A stretch of 57,894 nt of DNA from Exophiala sp. HKRS030 (lineage: Eukaryota; Ascomycota; Eurotiomycetes; Chaetothyriales; Herpotrichiellaceae). Every line of letters begins with the position of its first letter. Within the stretch, counting starts at the first letter, position 1. Location of the stretch: assembly GCA_023897205.1 (NCBI GenBank), contig JAHWDD010000028.1, forward strand, positions 15,864-73,757. The letters run 5' to 3'. Both the position numbers and the translations under genes were made by a program. The notes under the pieces are model-generated. The model did not search any database and had not been told where the DNA came from. It saw only the letters and a program-made list of their open reading frames with translations. Shown piece after piece: positions 10,570 to 22,544 of the stretch.

Positions 10570-13100
10570 AGACCTGAAGACAATTACGGTGGCGGCTGAG
10601 GAAGACGGGTTCTGGACACGGACACCACGACGCAGAGGTGCTCCAGAAATCAATGGCACACCACCACGAGCAGAACACAGGACGTTCACCAGAGAGTATG
10701 AAAAACAAGGGAACAACAACACCACCTTCACAGGCAATGAAGGGAGAACCGGACTCGAGTTTGCCAGCGAAAGCGAGGGAAGAGGCACGAAATTCGACGA
10801 GCTCGTGAGGGTCATCCTGAACCTAGAGAAAACCATCACGCAGCAGATCAGCCTCATCGAGAAGCAGAACAATACTATCGAGGTCATTCGAGCTAACCTT
10901 GCGGATATTAAAGAAGAACGCAGAATCTCACGAGACAAAATGCCGAACTACATCAGCGAACCTATTCCTTATAGTCGGAAGTCAGTGCCATCACCGCGTC
11001 CCCTCCTGCCACGCGATCATGGACATCTGTAGCGGGGCACCAAAGCAGAGCCCCCGCAACTCACACAGACCAATACGGCCTTCACCGATAACCACAACGC
11101 GAGACGGCCCCTTCGCCCCTCGACCACCACGGATACGCATTACTGCGTGATCGACACCTCAAGAGTGGCGGAAGAAGACACCGATAAGACCTCACCAGGT
11201 GCGATTAGAGCGGCCGTGGAAAAAGAGATACGTGCCACGAGTGAACAAGACAATTGGCGCTGCCGAGTAGTGACCAGAGATACCAGAAACACGAGCCGAG
11301 TTAGAATCACATGCAGGGGCGAAAACGAACAACAGATAATCAAGCAAATAGCAGAGAGGAAGACTGCCCCGGCACCAGAGTCCTAAGGAACGAACTCTAC
11401 CCGATCAAGGTGAACAATGTCAACCGCTTAGCGGTCTTGGACGAAAATGGAGAGATCCGGACCGGAGCAGCAGAGTCCTTTAGCCTTGAGAACGAAATAA
11501 TGGTGACAAAGGTGGCATGGCTGAGTACGTCGTCAAGGCATATAGTTCTATAGTCGTATACCTCACGAAAGATAGCGACGTCAGTCGCCTTCTGCGAGAG
11601 GGTTTCTTTTATGTCGCGGGAGAGTCCGGCTATACGGAAGTATTCGAACGACGGCCCCGCCCGGAGCAGTGTTTCAATTGTCAGGAGCTCGATCACAAGG
11701 CATTTCAGAGCAAGAACGCCCAGAACTACGCGAGGTGCGTCGAGGGAGGCTATCGCCATAGTGAATGCACCGAGCTCGTCATGATTGTGTCCCGTGTAGA
11801 GAATCACACGAATCGTTCAGCCGAAACTGTCGAAAGCTTTACCTATCTTAACATGAGTAGAACGTTTTATATGATTCAGCTTAATGTGAGATAACAAGGC
11901 GAGATACACGACAGTCTGATGAATGACGAGAAGATACAAGATACGACGATCCTAGCGATCCAAGGATGTCATGCACGGAGAATCCTGGGCCGACTCTTAA
12001 CGACACCTACGAGTTATCACAAATGGACTAAGATAGCCCCTTTTGGCTTATGGAGAGAAGGGAGATGGCCAATTCGTAGCATACTGTGGGTTAACAAAGA
12101 GACAGGCGAAACAGGTACGGATGAAGTCCCCGAACATAACGACAGCAGTCATCAGGCTCGCTAATCGTTTGATCCTAATCGCGTCGGTCTACGTACTAGG
12201 AGAAGACCCGCAGACTCTTCGAGAGATATGCGACAGCCTGCGCAAGACCGTGACAGGTGTGAGAAGAGACACAGACGCTATGGTAAACATAGTGATTGCG
12301 GAAGATTTCAATCGACATGACCAGCTCTGAGGAGGAGACGGCCTTTCTCTAGAGAGACAGAGCGATGCTGATGAGATCATCGACCTAATAAGCGATCTCG
12401 CCCTTAGTAGCTTACTCCGACGTGGAACGAAGACGTAGCACGAAGGGAAAATACGAAACCACAATTAATCTGGTCCTAATTTCCGAGGAACTGACTGCAT
12501 CGATCGTTAAATGTGCGATATATGGGACCAAATATGAATCTAATCACCGTGCGATAGAGACGGTCTTTGACGTCTCGGTCTCAACATCAAAGCGGCAGGA
12601 ACGACTTCTACTCAAGAACAAACTATGAAAGGAAATTAATGCCCGAATCACTAAGACGTTGAATACCAGGCCATCCGAAGAAATTATACAGATCAAGACA
12701 GGCATGTTGATGCCAGCCGTGCTAAAGACCGTGCATGCCCTCACACCGAAGGCTCGGCCCTTGCCCTTCACCAAGAGATGGTGAAAGACCGATTTGACAT
12801 AACCACGGCGTATCTACACGTACTGGAGAAACCGCGCCCGGAGCGAGCGCTGGGCAGGGCAAATCGTCGTGAGCCTAGAGGAGACAGCAAGAGCCGCCTA
12901 AAGAAGTATCATGACGCCATTTGACAACAGAAGAAAAAGCACTGGAATGAATTTCTAGCAGATAACGACAATATCTGGAAGGCAGCAAAGTATCTAGAAT
13001 GGGGTGACGAAAGCGCATTTGAGAGAGTTCCGCAGTTAGTTAGACGGGATAGAACAATTATAAGTAATAAAGAGAAACAGGGTAAAGAGCTGTTGAGGAT
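10570..13100 (+). mobile_element. Tad1-like LINE, 5' half (ORF1, endonuclease, RT start), 3'-truncated
   Basis: From about 10589 the plus strand encodes a gag-like ORF1 with a helical segment (ILNLEKTITQQISLIEKQNN). After register changes it continues with VVYLTKDSDVSRLLREGFFY and a degenerate CCHC zinc knuckle (CFNCQELDHK, later CVEGGYRHSEC). ORF2 begins near 11875 (IQLNVR) with an AP-endonuclease: RWPIRSILWVNK, VIRLANRLILIASVYVLG, VIAEDFNRHDQL. At 12640-13080 comes the N-terminal RT region ([31 protein letters not shown] split over frames). Many stops and shifts. Homology ends abruptly near 13100, before the RT catalytic core. Confidence 0.75.
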
Positions 13101-14750
13101 ATGAGATTATGCTCAGGCTCGAGATGTTTTTCCATTAATTCGTTGTTATTGTCTTCACAATCATGGCTCCGTCCTGCACATATATATACACCCTCTCAGA
13201 GGGAGATTCCGAAATGTATTTACAATGATGACCAAGAAATGATCTTTCTCCCTATCATCCCACGTCGGAGGGCATCTGAACTGAATCTTCAACAACTATT
13301 CAGGTCGCACATTGCCAGGCTATCAACGGCAACGAGGGGATTAAACATTCTGATTCCAGAGTGAGCTCTTGTCCACTACCATGGTGCCTATTTGTATCTC
13401 CATGAATGTCCAGTTGGGGGAATTTGTGCTGTCGAGACTATTGAGGAAGTCCTGAGAGGTTATTTTGAGCTTTTACATGTTTCACTTAAGCGTGCTTTAC
13501 CGTCGTTTAGAGCGAAATGCACGACGCTTGGCCCATAAGGAGTTTGTACATCATCGCAGACAACCAGGAACACATTGGAACGACGAGTTGCATGGGTATC
13601 ATAGTACAGATTCAGAGGTGGAGCAATCTAATATCAAAGGCAACTGAATTACCTATCTTTCGTTGGATACTATATGGCCAATGAACAATAAAAAGGTACG
13701 TTTTGGAGATCAGGATCTGAGGATGGTAGACAGAGGGCTTGCATGACGTAGTAGGGACTGGTCCCATAGACTATGTTTTACCCAGTCTAAGTATAATATA
13801 AGATTAGTGTGAAGAAGTCAGAGGAATTTAAACTCTAGGTTGTTAATCCTCGACATTCCTGGACGAGCAAGGTCAGAACCGATGGCTCGGCGGATACAGG
13901 ATCATATACCGGATTAGTTGACATTCCCAGCGGTCGATATATCGTCGTAAGGGGTCATGATGCCCTTCCGTTAGATAAGTACAAGCGTGTGATTAAAAGA
14001 GTCGAATCCAGTAGTGGGCGGTATTACTATAAGAGAAAGACTAGTAGACTTACAGTACCGTATCTATCTCCTTATCGCTCCGGAATGTAAGACTCAAGGC
14101 CAGACTCGTGCCAGACTCCTCGACCATCCTTGAAAGGTTCCAAGCCCGACGACGAAGAAGCCATATCGAGACCATCATTCCAACTTCTCAAGCACAGTCC
14201 TTCGGCCATAAGCTCAACCAGGAGTGTATTAGCTAGTTGCTCTGCCCAAGGCAAATGAGTAATGACTCATCTCTCACAGGATGAAAATCACCGTGAAGAG
14301 CGCCGGTTTAATCCTGCAACTCGTAGGCTCAGCCGCCCGCGAGACTGTCCGCGAGACTCCTGCAAGTCACCATAGCGGTCCGCTACTCAATGCAGAGTTC
14401 TCCCTCTCCGTTATGAATGCTCTAGACCTGGGTCGATGCTGCTCTCAGTCGATGTTGCTGCGATATCACAGCCTGGGTCTTGTTCGGTATCAGTAAACCT
14501 TCGCCCGTAAGGTTCACCGTGTCCATCGTCCGAGATTGATACACATGACAAGGAAGGAGAGCGGAGATGCTGATCGAAAGCATTGGTGTCTGCTGATGGA
14601 GATAAAAATTCCGGGAAAGTTTCAGTGCTTGTCGTCTCACCAGTATGAGCACTAGGAATTGGAAAACTGGTAAGAGAGATGGCTGAAGAAAATCAAGGAG
14701 AGATTTCAGAGAAAAAGCAATCATCATGAGCGTTCATCTGCCAACACTGC
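13101..14750. other. no identified gene; possible coding relic at 13850-14090
   Basis: No family was recognised. One plus-strand stretch, about 13850-14090, stays open and looks protein-like (GLVDIPSGRYIVVRGHDALP, then SSGRYYYKRKTSRLTVPYL). It has no start, no partners and no known motif. The rest holds only short, overlapping frames. The last 250 bp are the 3' flank of the recombinase gene. Confidence 0.3.
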
Positions 14751-17700
14751 TCAAGGGGAATCACACTCGAACCGTGCTGAACTCCCCCAGCATCGAGAGG
14801 AGACGCAGTCGAATCCTCTGGCCGCTGAGGGACGGGGTGGTCCCAGCAGCCTTCGGGCAGAGGGTCGGGTGAGGCGAAAGTTGACAGCGCTCTGGGGGAA
14901 ATTGTTGGACTGGTGAAGGGGGGCCTCTCTTCGCAGGCCGACGTGGAAAGATGACGAAATTCGCGGTTGAATTGATGATGAGGCGTACTCTAAAGCTGGG
15001 CCCGAAGTACCATCTCTATCAGAGGGATTCCACTTATGGGGCAGGTGGTCTACAGAAATTGCAGATTCGTCCTCGTCAAGCTGGTTGCTCAGACTCACAC
15101 TGGTAGGCCTCCGGGCTCGTTTTTGGGCTCGTGTCTGGCTTGGACAGAGATCGTTGGTAAGAGGCGGCCGACAAGGCTGAGGAAGGTCTCGAACTCGAAG
15201 AGGTCTTCCTCTCGGCCTTCCTCTCGGCCTCCCAGTAGACTGTGTCTTTCCGCGCTTCTTGCGCGGACACTTCTTCGGCAACGGAACCACTGCTGCTCTC
15301 TGAGTACGCCGGATCGAGATATGTCTATTGGCAATTGAGGGAGGATGAGGTCCCTTTTCTCCCCTGATCCACCAATCGGCCGGCAGGGGTGGAATCTCAA
15401 CGGCAATGTTGTTCTGCCTCTTGCAGCCTCCTATCTCCGAGCGCTCGAGCGGTTTCGCTTTCTTTCTGGCAAAAGCTGAAGAAGAATCTGAGATCTGTCT
15501 TTTCTTTCCATTTTCTTGAGCGGATTGGAGGGGGACTACGACAGCGTCAAGTGTTTGCCGCTCCGTGTTATCACTTTCAGCCCGAGGTGGCATGGTGCGG
15601 CCTGATCCGCGCGAGGAAGTATCGTCTTGACGACTCAATCCCGGTTCTGAACGATTTTGGGGTGCTCTTGTTTCTTCAGACGCGAGCTCCGAATGTCGCG
15701 TCGTCTGTGGAGGAGGTTTATCCTCTATGACGAGCATTTTGTTGTAGTCTACCATCGATGCTCTCACGGAACCTTCCTCGTCGGAGTCGCGTGCTTCAAG
15801 TCGCTTCCATTGTGTCACCTCTAAAGGCGGGCCTCCGCTGCGTGGAATTTTCAACTCGAGGGTCGATCCCCGCGTGGTCTGACCCTCGAGCTGTTGCTTC
15901 ATGGAGGCTGAGGTTCGGTGTATAAAACCATCATCTCCCTTCGGGCGGGTTGTACTTTTCCTTTTGGAAACATACCGATATCTTCGCTTCTTCTGTCCTT
16001 CTTCGTGAGTCGATTCGTCTCGTTTCACCTGCTCTCTCTCTGCGACAGTGAAAGGAATCTGGTGGATGTCTGCGAGGTGATCAAAGAGCTCCTCCCAAGT
16101 CGTCTGTGCCGCAAGATTTGTGCAGCGTGGATGGGAACAAGCCCACCGCCCACGCTCGCGGAGGCTCATGTGATGACTAACGTGCATTTTCCACTCGCTC
16201 ACGTTCGTGTACTGCCGGAACCGGACCTCGGGGTCGGCACTCTTGTCACCCAGGCATTCTGGGCAGAATCCCGGCCGTAGAAGGGTATGGCGAAATTGCG
16301 CAATGTTGCATTTGAGCGGCAGAAGACTCAATTCCTCGCTGGGTTGGAGATGTTCAGCCGCGTGATGCTTCCAAGAGGCTAGACTGCCGAACCACCTGGA
16401 GCATGGGAAACAGAATTCTTGAAATTGCCCGACTTTGTTGGCCGCTGCCTTTCGGCATCGATACACGTGTGACCACCATGTAGATGGGTTAGCCCTGCTG
16501 TACAAACATTAGTGGCATTCATTAGTCGTTGACAATGGCAATCCAGCCACGTACCCAATGTGTTGTTGGTGGCAAGTATCGCATGCGTCGAGAGAACTGT
16601 TGAGCCCGCGGCAGTACGTTTGCGACTTCTTCGTCTGGAGAAGTCGGACCAGATCGTCCATGATCATCATCCCGATCCGGTCACGGAGACTTCCTTTCTT
16701 GAATAGATTCTCGGCTAGCCGATCCCGCTCAGGCATCAACTTCCTCGTGTAGACAAAGTCCGACTCGTACGGAAAATCATCCGATATCATAGACTCTGCA
16801 GGTGGACAGGTCTGGTGATTCCTCAGAGCCCGGTCGCGTGTCTGGCGTTTCTGGTCGTAGAGTCTCTGTCGCATTTTCATGTCACATCCGCGTTCATCCA
16901 CGGGCGAAACTGCCTTCTGGTCAGCCGCAGTCGGCGCCAACTCTTCAAGTTGCTGCCTTCGATATTCAGGCAAAGTGGGCCAATGGTTGTAGTTTCGACG
17001 CAAAGAGTACCCGCGAAAAAGCTCATGGAGCCGTTGGTTTTGACGGTCAAGTTCGAAAAAGGTGGCCTGGCCGTCAACCGTGCTGATCGTGGATTGGTAC
17101 GCTGCCGGGTAGGTGCCTTGATGGCGGTGGGCGCCGAATCGCATACGTTCATTGATGGAATATCCATAATCTGGTCGGTCAGCGTCCATGATTCGGCCAA
17201 ACGCCTGCAATGTCCGCACTTACTGTCCACTTTAAACAGAGCCTCTCGACGGGATGCGTGAAATGTGAGGCTTTCACGAAAGCCTGTCCGGTAACCTGCG
17301 TCCGGGAGCGCGTGATCGGCCAGAGACGTGGAGGTCAAACTTTCATCGACTGAACCATCCGCATAACACCGTGGGAAAATAGGCATGTCCAGACAGTGAT
17401 CCTCGTAGCCTAGAGAAAGATGGGCCCGCCCGCGGGGTTTCCTCATAGAGCAAATGTCGGTCCATGTCTTGTAATGTCGTAACGCTCCCGCTGAGAGAAC
17501 CCGCGCCATTATAAACAGGACGACGTTGTAGTAGAATGGTTGACCGACCAATTCGTAGGGTATATGTTCCGGTCTCGTCTCAGTCAGTATTCTGAAAAAT
17601 CCCGAGACCCAGGAGGAACCTACTGCTCTCGGGGTAGATCTTGAAGGCCCTTGGCCTTGTCTCGCCGGAGGTCAAACACGATCTGTGGCTGATCGGTCAT

Positions 17701-18510
17701 CCAGACTTGATAAATTCCAATGTCCTATGAAGGCGGTCAGTATGTCTCGGCATCTCGTAAAGATGTTTTCCCCTACACGGAAACGAAGATTCATTTCGAA
17801 CTCGCCGGCGCGAGCAGATGTCCCACAGTGGAGAAGTTGAAGACAGTGCAACCCCCACCGGTATAACTCGTGGTGATAATCATGCCAGTCGTTCTGCCAC
17901 AGCTGACGAGAAACGGCCTCGAAGTCGAGAAGAGTGTAGTTTTTGGTCGGTCTCCTCTCCTTAGACAGATCCAGAACGTTATCATCGCCTCCATCGATGA
18001 GCTGCGAACTTCGTCAGAATCAACTTGCTCAATAGCCCAGGAACCTCCACGTACGTTTAGAATTGTGGAACGTAGGGGCTTTGAGAAATGGTCGCCCGTC
18101 TTCCGCTGCCAGGTGGTCATGAAATTTTTCCAGAACGTCTCCGCGGTTGAGTCTAAGATCTTGCGTTCCCTGTCTACTCGACCTTTACCTTGCCTTCCTC
18201 TTCTATAGAAGATGAGAAAGTCCTTCGCCGTCTTGGCCTGCGTGGGGCTCGGCCTACATCCTGGAAAGAGTTCCGAGTACTCTTGGACGAACCTGTCGAA
18301 GCATCAGAGGAGATCGCCTCAAACCCGAAGACGTTGAGACAACACATACAGGTCCCATTCATGCAAGACAGTCTTGTAGTTGTTCGCTGTCCCGTCCCTG
18401 ACGGGTTTCAGAGTGAGAGAATCATCAGTCGTCCGTATGGCGTCAACGAATCCGTTGGAATCCCGGAGCTTCTTACGCTCCAGGTCTCGCGGAGTCAGAG
18501 AGATAGCCAT
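14751..18510 (-). CDS. DUF3435 tyrosine recombinase (Starship captain-like) with zinc fingers and AT-hooks
   Basis: Seven exons: 18510-18350, 18292-18055, 18001-17777, 17724-17624, 17573-17224, 17170-16555 and 16497-14751. The six introns (50-57 bp) all have GT..AG borders and keep frame, giving about 1145 codons with no stop. N-terminal residues 1-130 are the helical DNA-binding part (LKPVRDGTANNYKTVLHEWDLFVQEY). The catalytic domain follows: LWQNDWHDYHHELYR, box-I Arg in GTSARAGE (about 197), box-II HASRR (347-351) and GAHRHQGTYPAAYQ with candidate nucleophiles Y379/Y383. Next are STISTVDGQATFFE and SLRRN, typical of fungal DUF3435 ('FluG domain') proteins. From about 563 a Cys/His-rich region has three zinc-finger-like units (CFPC..H..H, CPEC..H..H, CSHPRC..H..H). 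Near 985 GRPRGRPRGRP is an AT-hook array. Captains cut and insert giant transposons at short target sites. This gene faces away from a second DUF3435 gene. Alternative: a domesticated or solo DUF3435 gene. Confidence 0.85.
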
Positions 18511-19115
18511 ATGACGCGAATATCTTCGTCAATCTCGAGGAAACATAAAACTCCAGAGGTCACTAGGACAGAGAAACAAGAAATCTGGGCCTCCGTGAAC
18601 GACAGGGCCTGCCTGGTGTACTAATAACATACCAAGTTGTCTTGGGCAGGCAAGGGGGAAATGAGGGCGACATAAAACCACGACTGCGCGGCCACGTCGG
18701 CGCAACAGGGGCCCAACGGTGCTAGGATTTTCAGGAGCATGATGGCTGCCCCCTTTGGCTGTGTGTTGCTTCATGCTGTGCTGTACCGTAGACGGCGCCA
18801 TTGTGCCCTTCGGTCTCACGTTGACTCTCATATCACACACGGCCCGCCGCGGATTGGCTCACGCTGCCAGCAAGGGGGACACAGCCTGGCGCACTCCGCA
18901 GACCCAGGTCGACCTATCAGGGCGGCCGGCGCCCGGTGGCTGCGTGGTTGAGTCAAAGGTGAGTCGAGGGTGAGTCGAGGGTGAGTCGGGTGAGGTCGAG
19001 GTGCGCGGCGGATGAGCCGTGGAGCGCGTCGACTGTGAGGGGGGTGTGATTGGGGTGAGTAAAGGGGCGAGCGAGGGCGCCGAAAGCGGCAATCGACGTC
19101 CCAAGAATCTGGGAC
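18511..19115. promoter_or_regulatory. GC-rich 5' flank of the left recombinase
   Basis: 600 bp of GC-rich sequence between the recombinase ATG and the AT block. It holds an 11-bp tandem repeat (18959-18991) and, at its outer edge, a small hairpin (19097-19116). No coding frame is supported. It should contain the recombinase promoter and, if this is a Starship, may contain the element's 5' end. Confidence 0.4.
18959..18991. repeat. 11-bp tandem repeat ggtgagtcgag x3
   Basis: Three consecutive copies of ggtgagtcgag (the third with one change) followed by a degenerate fourth (tgaggtcgag). It lies about 450 bp upstream of the left recombinase start. Iterated short motifs next to recombinase genes can be binding sites; no such role is demonstrated here. 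Confidence 0.8.
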
Positions 19116-19116
19116 G
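19097..19116. repeat. small hairpin at the GC/AT boundary
   Basis: cgtccc (19097-19102) and gggacg (19111-19116) are exact inverted repeats around an 8-base loop. It sits at the position where GC-rich sequence changes to almost pure A/T, so it may be the end of an inserted element or of the RIPed tract. Confidence 0.7.
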
Positions 19117-21014
19117 AAATACTATATATTAATCTTTATCTATTTACTCACTAAACTATATATATTTATTTATATTTAATATTAAAGAAATCCTATTAAT
19201 AAGTTATTTAGTATAATCTCCTATATATATTTATTAATCTTCGCTATTAATAGTTATCACTATTATCGCTATCACTAGACCTTAATTAAGCCCTTTATAA
19301 TGAGAGAGTAATAATAATTAGAATATATAGAAGTACTTTAATTAGCTAGTAACTAAATATTTTATTTATATATCTAAGTTACTAGAGATTAAGCTCTTTA
19401 TTACGGATTATAAATGAGACTTCTTTAATCTATAAATATATATAGATAAACATTAAAAGGCTATAACTATTTTAGCTAGTTTTATAACTAAAATCCATAA
19501 TAACCTTAAGGAATTTACGCGTTTAGCTATAATAAGTAAAGATAGTTTTAATAATAGTATAAATAGATATTTAGTAAGTATTATATTATTAGGGAATAAT
19601 AGTTAATAAGGGCTTATTATATAACTTAGTGTGATATTAAAATTATTTTATGTGTTATTATCTTACACTATATTTATTATAGTATATAGCTTAACTAATT
19701 ATAGTTAGCGTAATTATATAGTAGCTATATTTATATAACCTTAAGAATAAATAAATTAAGGTATATAGACTAGGCTTATTATTATAGAATAAGATATCTA
19801 TAGCCCCTTCTTTTTTTATTTATTCTTTACTAGTTACTATATCTCATTAAATATAGCTATATCTATAAAAGTAATTATAAGCTATCTTAACCTTATAAAC
19901 ACTAGTTATTACTAAATAAATAAAGGTATTAAAACTATTTTTATAATAATAGCTTAGTTCTCTATTCTTTTATATTCACTTCTTTAACTCATAAAATAAT
20001 ATCTTAATTAGATTAAGCTCTAAAGTATATAGAGATAAGTACTTAAGAATAATACCCTACTCCTTACATATTCACTTAACTCTATTAAATTAGTGAATAA
20101 TTATATTATCTATAATTAAAATAGAATGATCTCCTAAGAAGGGATTTATCTTATTAAGCACTCCTTAGAGAAATGTTTTAAATTATTCAGTATTAAAAGA
20201 GCCTTAATAGACCTTATAAGTGAGCTATCTATTTATTATTATTATAGGTAAAATGCTCTAACTAGTAAATTAGCTACTTAGTAGTTATACTTAGCATAAA
20301 GTATTATGAGCTAACTAGCTAAACTTTCTATCTATAGTTTTATTATTTATAGTACTTTTATTAAGTGTTACTAGCTAATTACTAGTGTAATTAGCTATCT
20401 ATACTATATAAAAAGTAATAAGTTTATTATCTTACTTAGTATTAACTTTAGTTACTTATTTATATATAACATTTATAGAATTAAGTACCTAGAAAACTAT
20501 TAATATATAAGCGTTAATACTAAACTCATTATAAAGAAAATCGTAGCACTTATTTAGCTATACTATTAACTAATCTAGTATAAAATCATGAAGTCCTTTC
20601 ATTATAGCATAATAAATTAACTTTAAATAATCTTTAATAGGTACTATATTATTTATTTTAATGTCTTAATAGTGTAGATCCCATTAAACTTTAGAAATAT
20701 AGGCATTAGAAACCCCTTAAGCCTTTATAATGGCTATATCTTTCACTCCTACCTAAAGTATAATTAATATAGTCACTTTTATCGTAGGATTAAACTTCGG
20801 CTATAATAGCATCATAATCACACCTTTTTATATAGTAAAATTTAAATACTTAGATAGAGAATTTACTCTAGAGTAAGATTATTATATAATATTTATGAAA
20901 TTATAGAGTAGTTATTAAGAAATATAGTGTTATATTCTTATCACTTTTATAATTATTAAATGTTTTATATATTATAAAAAAATAAGGTTTTACGGAATTT
21001 TGTAAAGCATAATA
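19116..21014 (-). mobile_element. RIP-destroyed Tc1/mariner-type transposon
   Basis: Nearly pure A/T with TpA-rich texture. Read on the minus strand with TAA/TAG treated as former Gln or Trp codons, the sequence gives an IS630-Tc1/mariner transposase. There is an N-terminal HTH-like part near 20750 (VGVKDIAIIKA, SNAYISKV), a DDE core equivalent to the inverted copy, and near 20030-20045 LKYL-LYTLELNLIKILFYELK, which corresponds to the LPPYSPDLNPIE-FELK block that ends the DDE core. Left of about 19800 it stays AT-rich but I see no coding trace. The mutation bias (C to T on both strands, stops from CAA/CAG/TGG) is that of RIP. No terminal repeat or target duplication could be identified at 19116. 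Confidence 0.75.
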
Positions 21015-22030
21015 ACTTAGTTAGTAAGCTATAAATAAAGTTATAATGATAGTCTATATATTATACTTTACAAAATTCCGTAAAAACCTTATTTTTTTAT
21101 AATATATAAAACATTTAATAATTATAAAAGTGATAAGAATATAACATTATATTTCTTAATAATTACCCTATAATTTCATAAATATTATATAATAATCTTA
21201 CTTTAGAGTAAATTCTCTATCTAAGTATCTAAATTTTACTATATAAAAAGGTATAATTATAATACTATTATAGCCGAAGTTTAATCCTGCGATAAAAGTG
21301 ACTATATTAATTATACTTTAGGTAGGAGTGAAAGATATAGCCATTATAAAGGCTTAAGGGGTTTCTAATGCCTATATTTCTAAAGTTTAATGGAATCTAC
21401 ACTATTAAGACATTAAAATAAATGATATAGTACCTATTAAAGATTATCTAAAGTTAATTCATTATGCCGTAATAAAAGGACTTTATGATTTTATGCTAAA
21501 TTAGCTAATGATATGACTAAATAAGTGCTACGATTTTCTTCGTAATAAGTTTAATATTAACGCTTATATATTAATAGTCTCCTAAGCACTTAACTCTATA
21601 AATATTACATATAAATAAGTAATTAGAGTTAATACTAGATAAGATAATAAACTTATTACTTTCTATATAGTATAGATAGTTAATTACACTAGTAACTAGC
21701 TAGTAATACTTAATAAAAGTGTTATAAATAATAGAATTATAGATAAAAAGTTTAGCTAGTTAGCTTATAACACTTTATACTAAGTATAATTACTAGGTAG
21801 CTAATCTACTAGTTAGAGCATTTTACCTACGATAATAATAAATAAGTAACTCACTTATAAGGTCTATTAAGGCTCTTTTAACACTAAATAATTCGAAACA
21901 TTTCTCTAAGGAGTACTTAATAAGATAAACCCCTTCTTAGGAGATCATTCTATTCTAATTATAAATAATATAACTATTCACTAATCTAATAAAGTTAAGT
22001 AAATATGTGAGAAGTAGAGTATTATTCTTC
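20045..22030. repeat. large inverted repeat, arms about 965 bp, spacer about 50 bp
   Basis: 20045-21014 matches the reverse complement of 21066-22030 over its whole length, with scattered differences that are nearly all C/T or G/A. The centre is at about 21040. It is formed by the two head-to-head mariner copies. Such a long near-palindrome could extrude as a hairpin and would be hard to clone or assemble. Confidence 0.85.
21066..22030 (+). mobile_element. second, truncated inverted copy of the same Tc1/mariner element
   Basis: The plus strand repeats the 5' two thirds of the element on its left. It starts with the putative terminal sequence (tttacaaaattccgtaaaa), runs through the HTH-like region (21290-21400), ALNSINITYK, NNRIIDKKF and the second catalytic segment ILIINNITIHQS (Asp of the usual MDN changed to Asn, as RIP would do). 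It stops at about 22030 just before the final catalytic acidic block. The loss is sharp, with GC-rich sequence following at once. Confidence 0.75.
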
Positions 22031-22544
22031 AAGTCTGTGTCCTGGCGCAAAGGGTGCCGTTTCGCGACGACGTCCGTAGCCGCTTTTGCGATCCCTTTCC
22101 ACCGGCCGGCTCCACCTGTCCCTCGCCGCTTTTGACGATTTGACGTACAATCTTCCTCTCTCACCCGACCCTCTCTCAGACCCCCCTCTCTCTCTCTTTC
22201 GGCGTGTCTCACGTCACAATCTCAAAAGCATGCGTTGGCGACCTCCCACCCATGTCGAAGATCCTAGGAGTGAGACTCGTGGACGTCTCCCGAATTTCAA
22301 ATTGTTTGCAGTTCTCCTGCCATCCCTCCGTCGAAATGCCCCCGCTCATCAAACGGAGTCGGAAGTCAAACTGGCTTCAGGCGACGCCCTGATGCACCTG
22401 CCCTTTGCCAACCGCTGTGCTAGCTGCACGAGCCCTGGATGAGATATATATACGACGGCATCGCCAACATGCCGACCTCACTTTCGTCACTTCCTCCTAT
22501 TCCTCTTCACTTGTCCGATCCGTCCCTGCGTATGCTCAAGCCAC
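22031..22544. promoter_or_regulatory. 5' flank of the right recombinase
   Basis: GC-rich sequence with a pyrimidine run (ctctctctctctttc, about 22185-22200), a common feature of fungal core promoters, 350 bp before the ATG at 22545. Short frames here show no family motif. Confidence 0.35.

Noticed and set aside
15036..16280. Plus-strand frames of about 100-120 codons
   Set aside because: They lie antisense to the long recombinase C-terminal exon, and are shadows of its biased codon use.
17202..17230. Frameshift in the left recombinase near 17220
   Set aside because: Apparent loss of frame is removed by a 53-bp intron with a perfect GTAAGT donor, a CTGACC branch site and a CAG acceptor (17223-17171).
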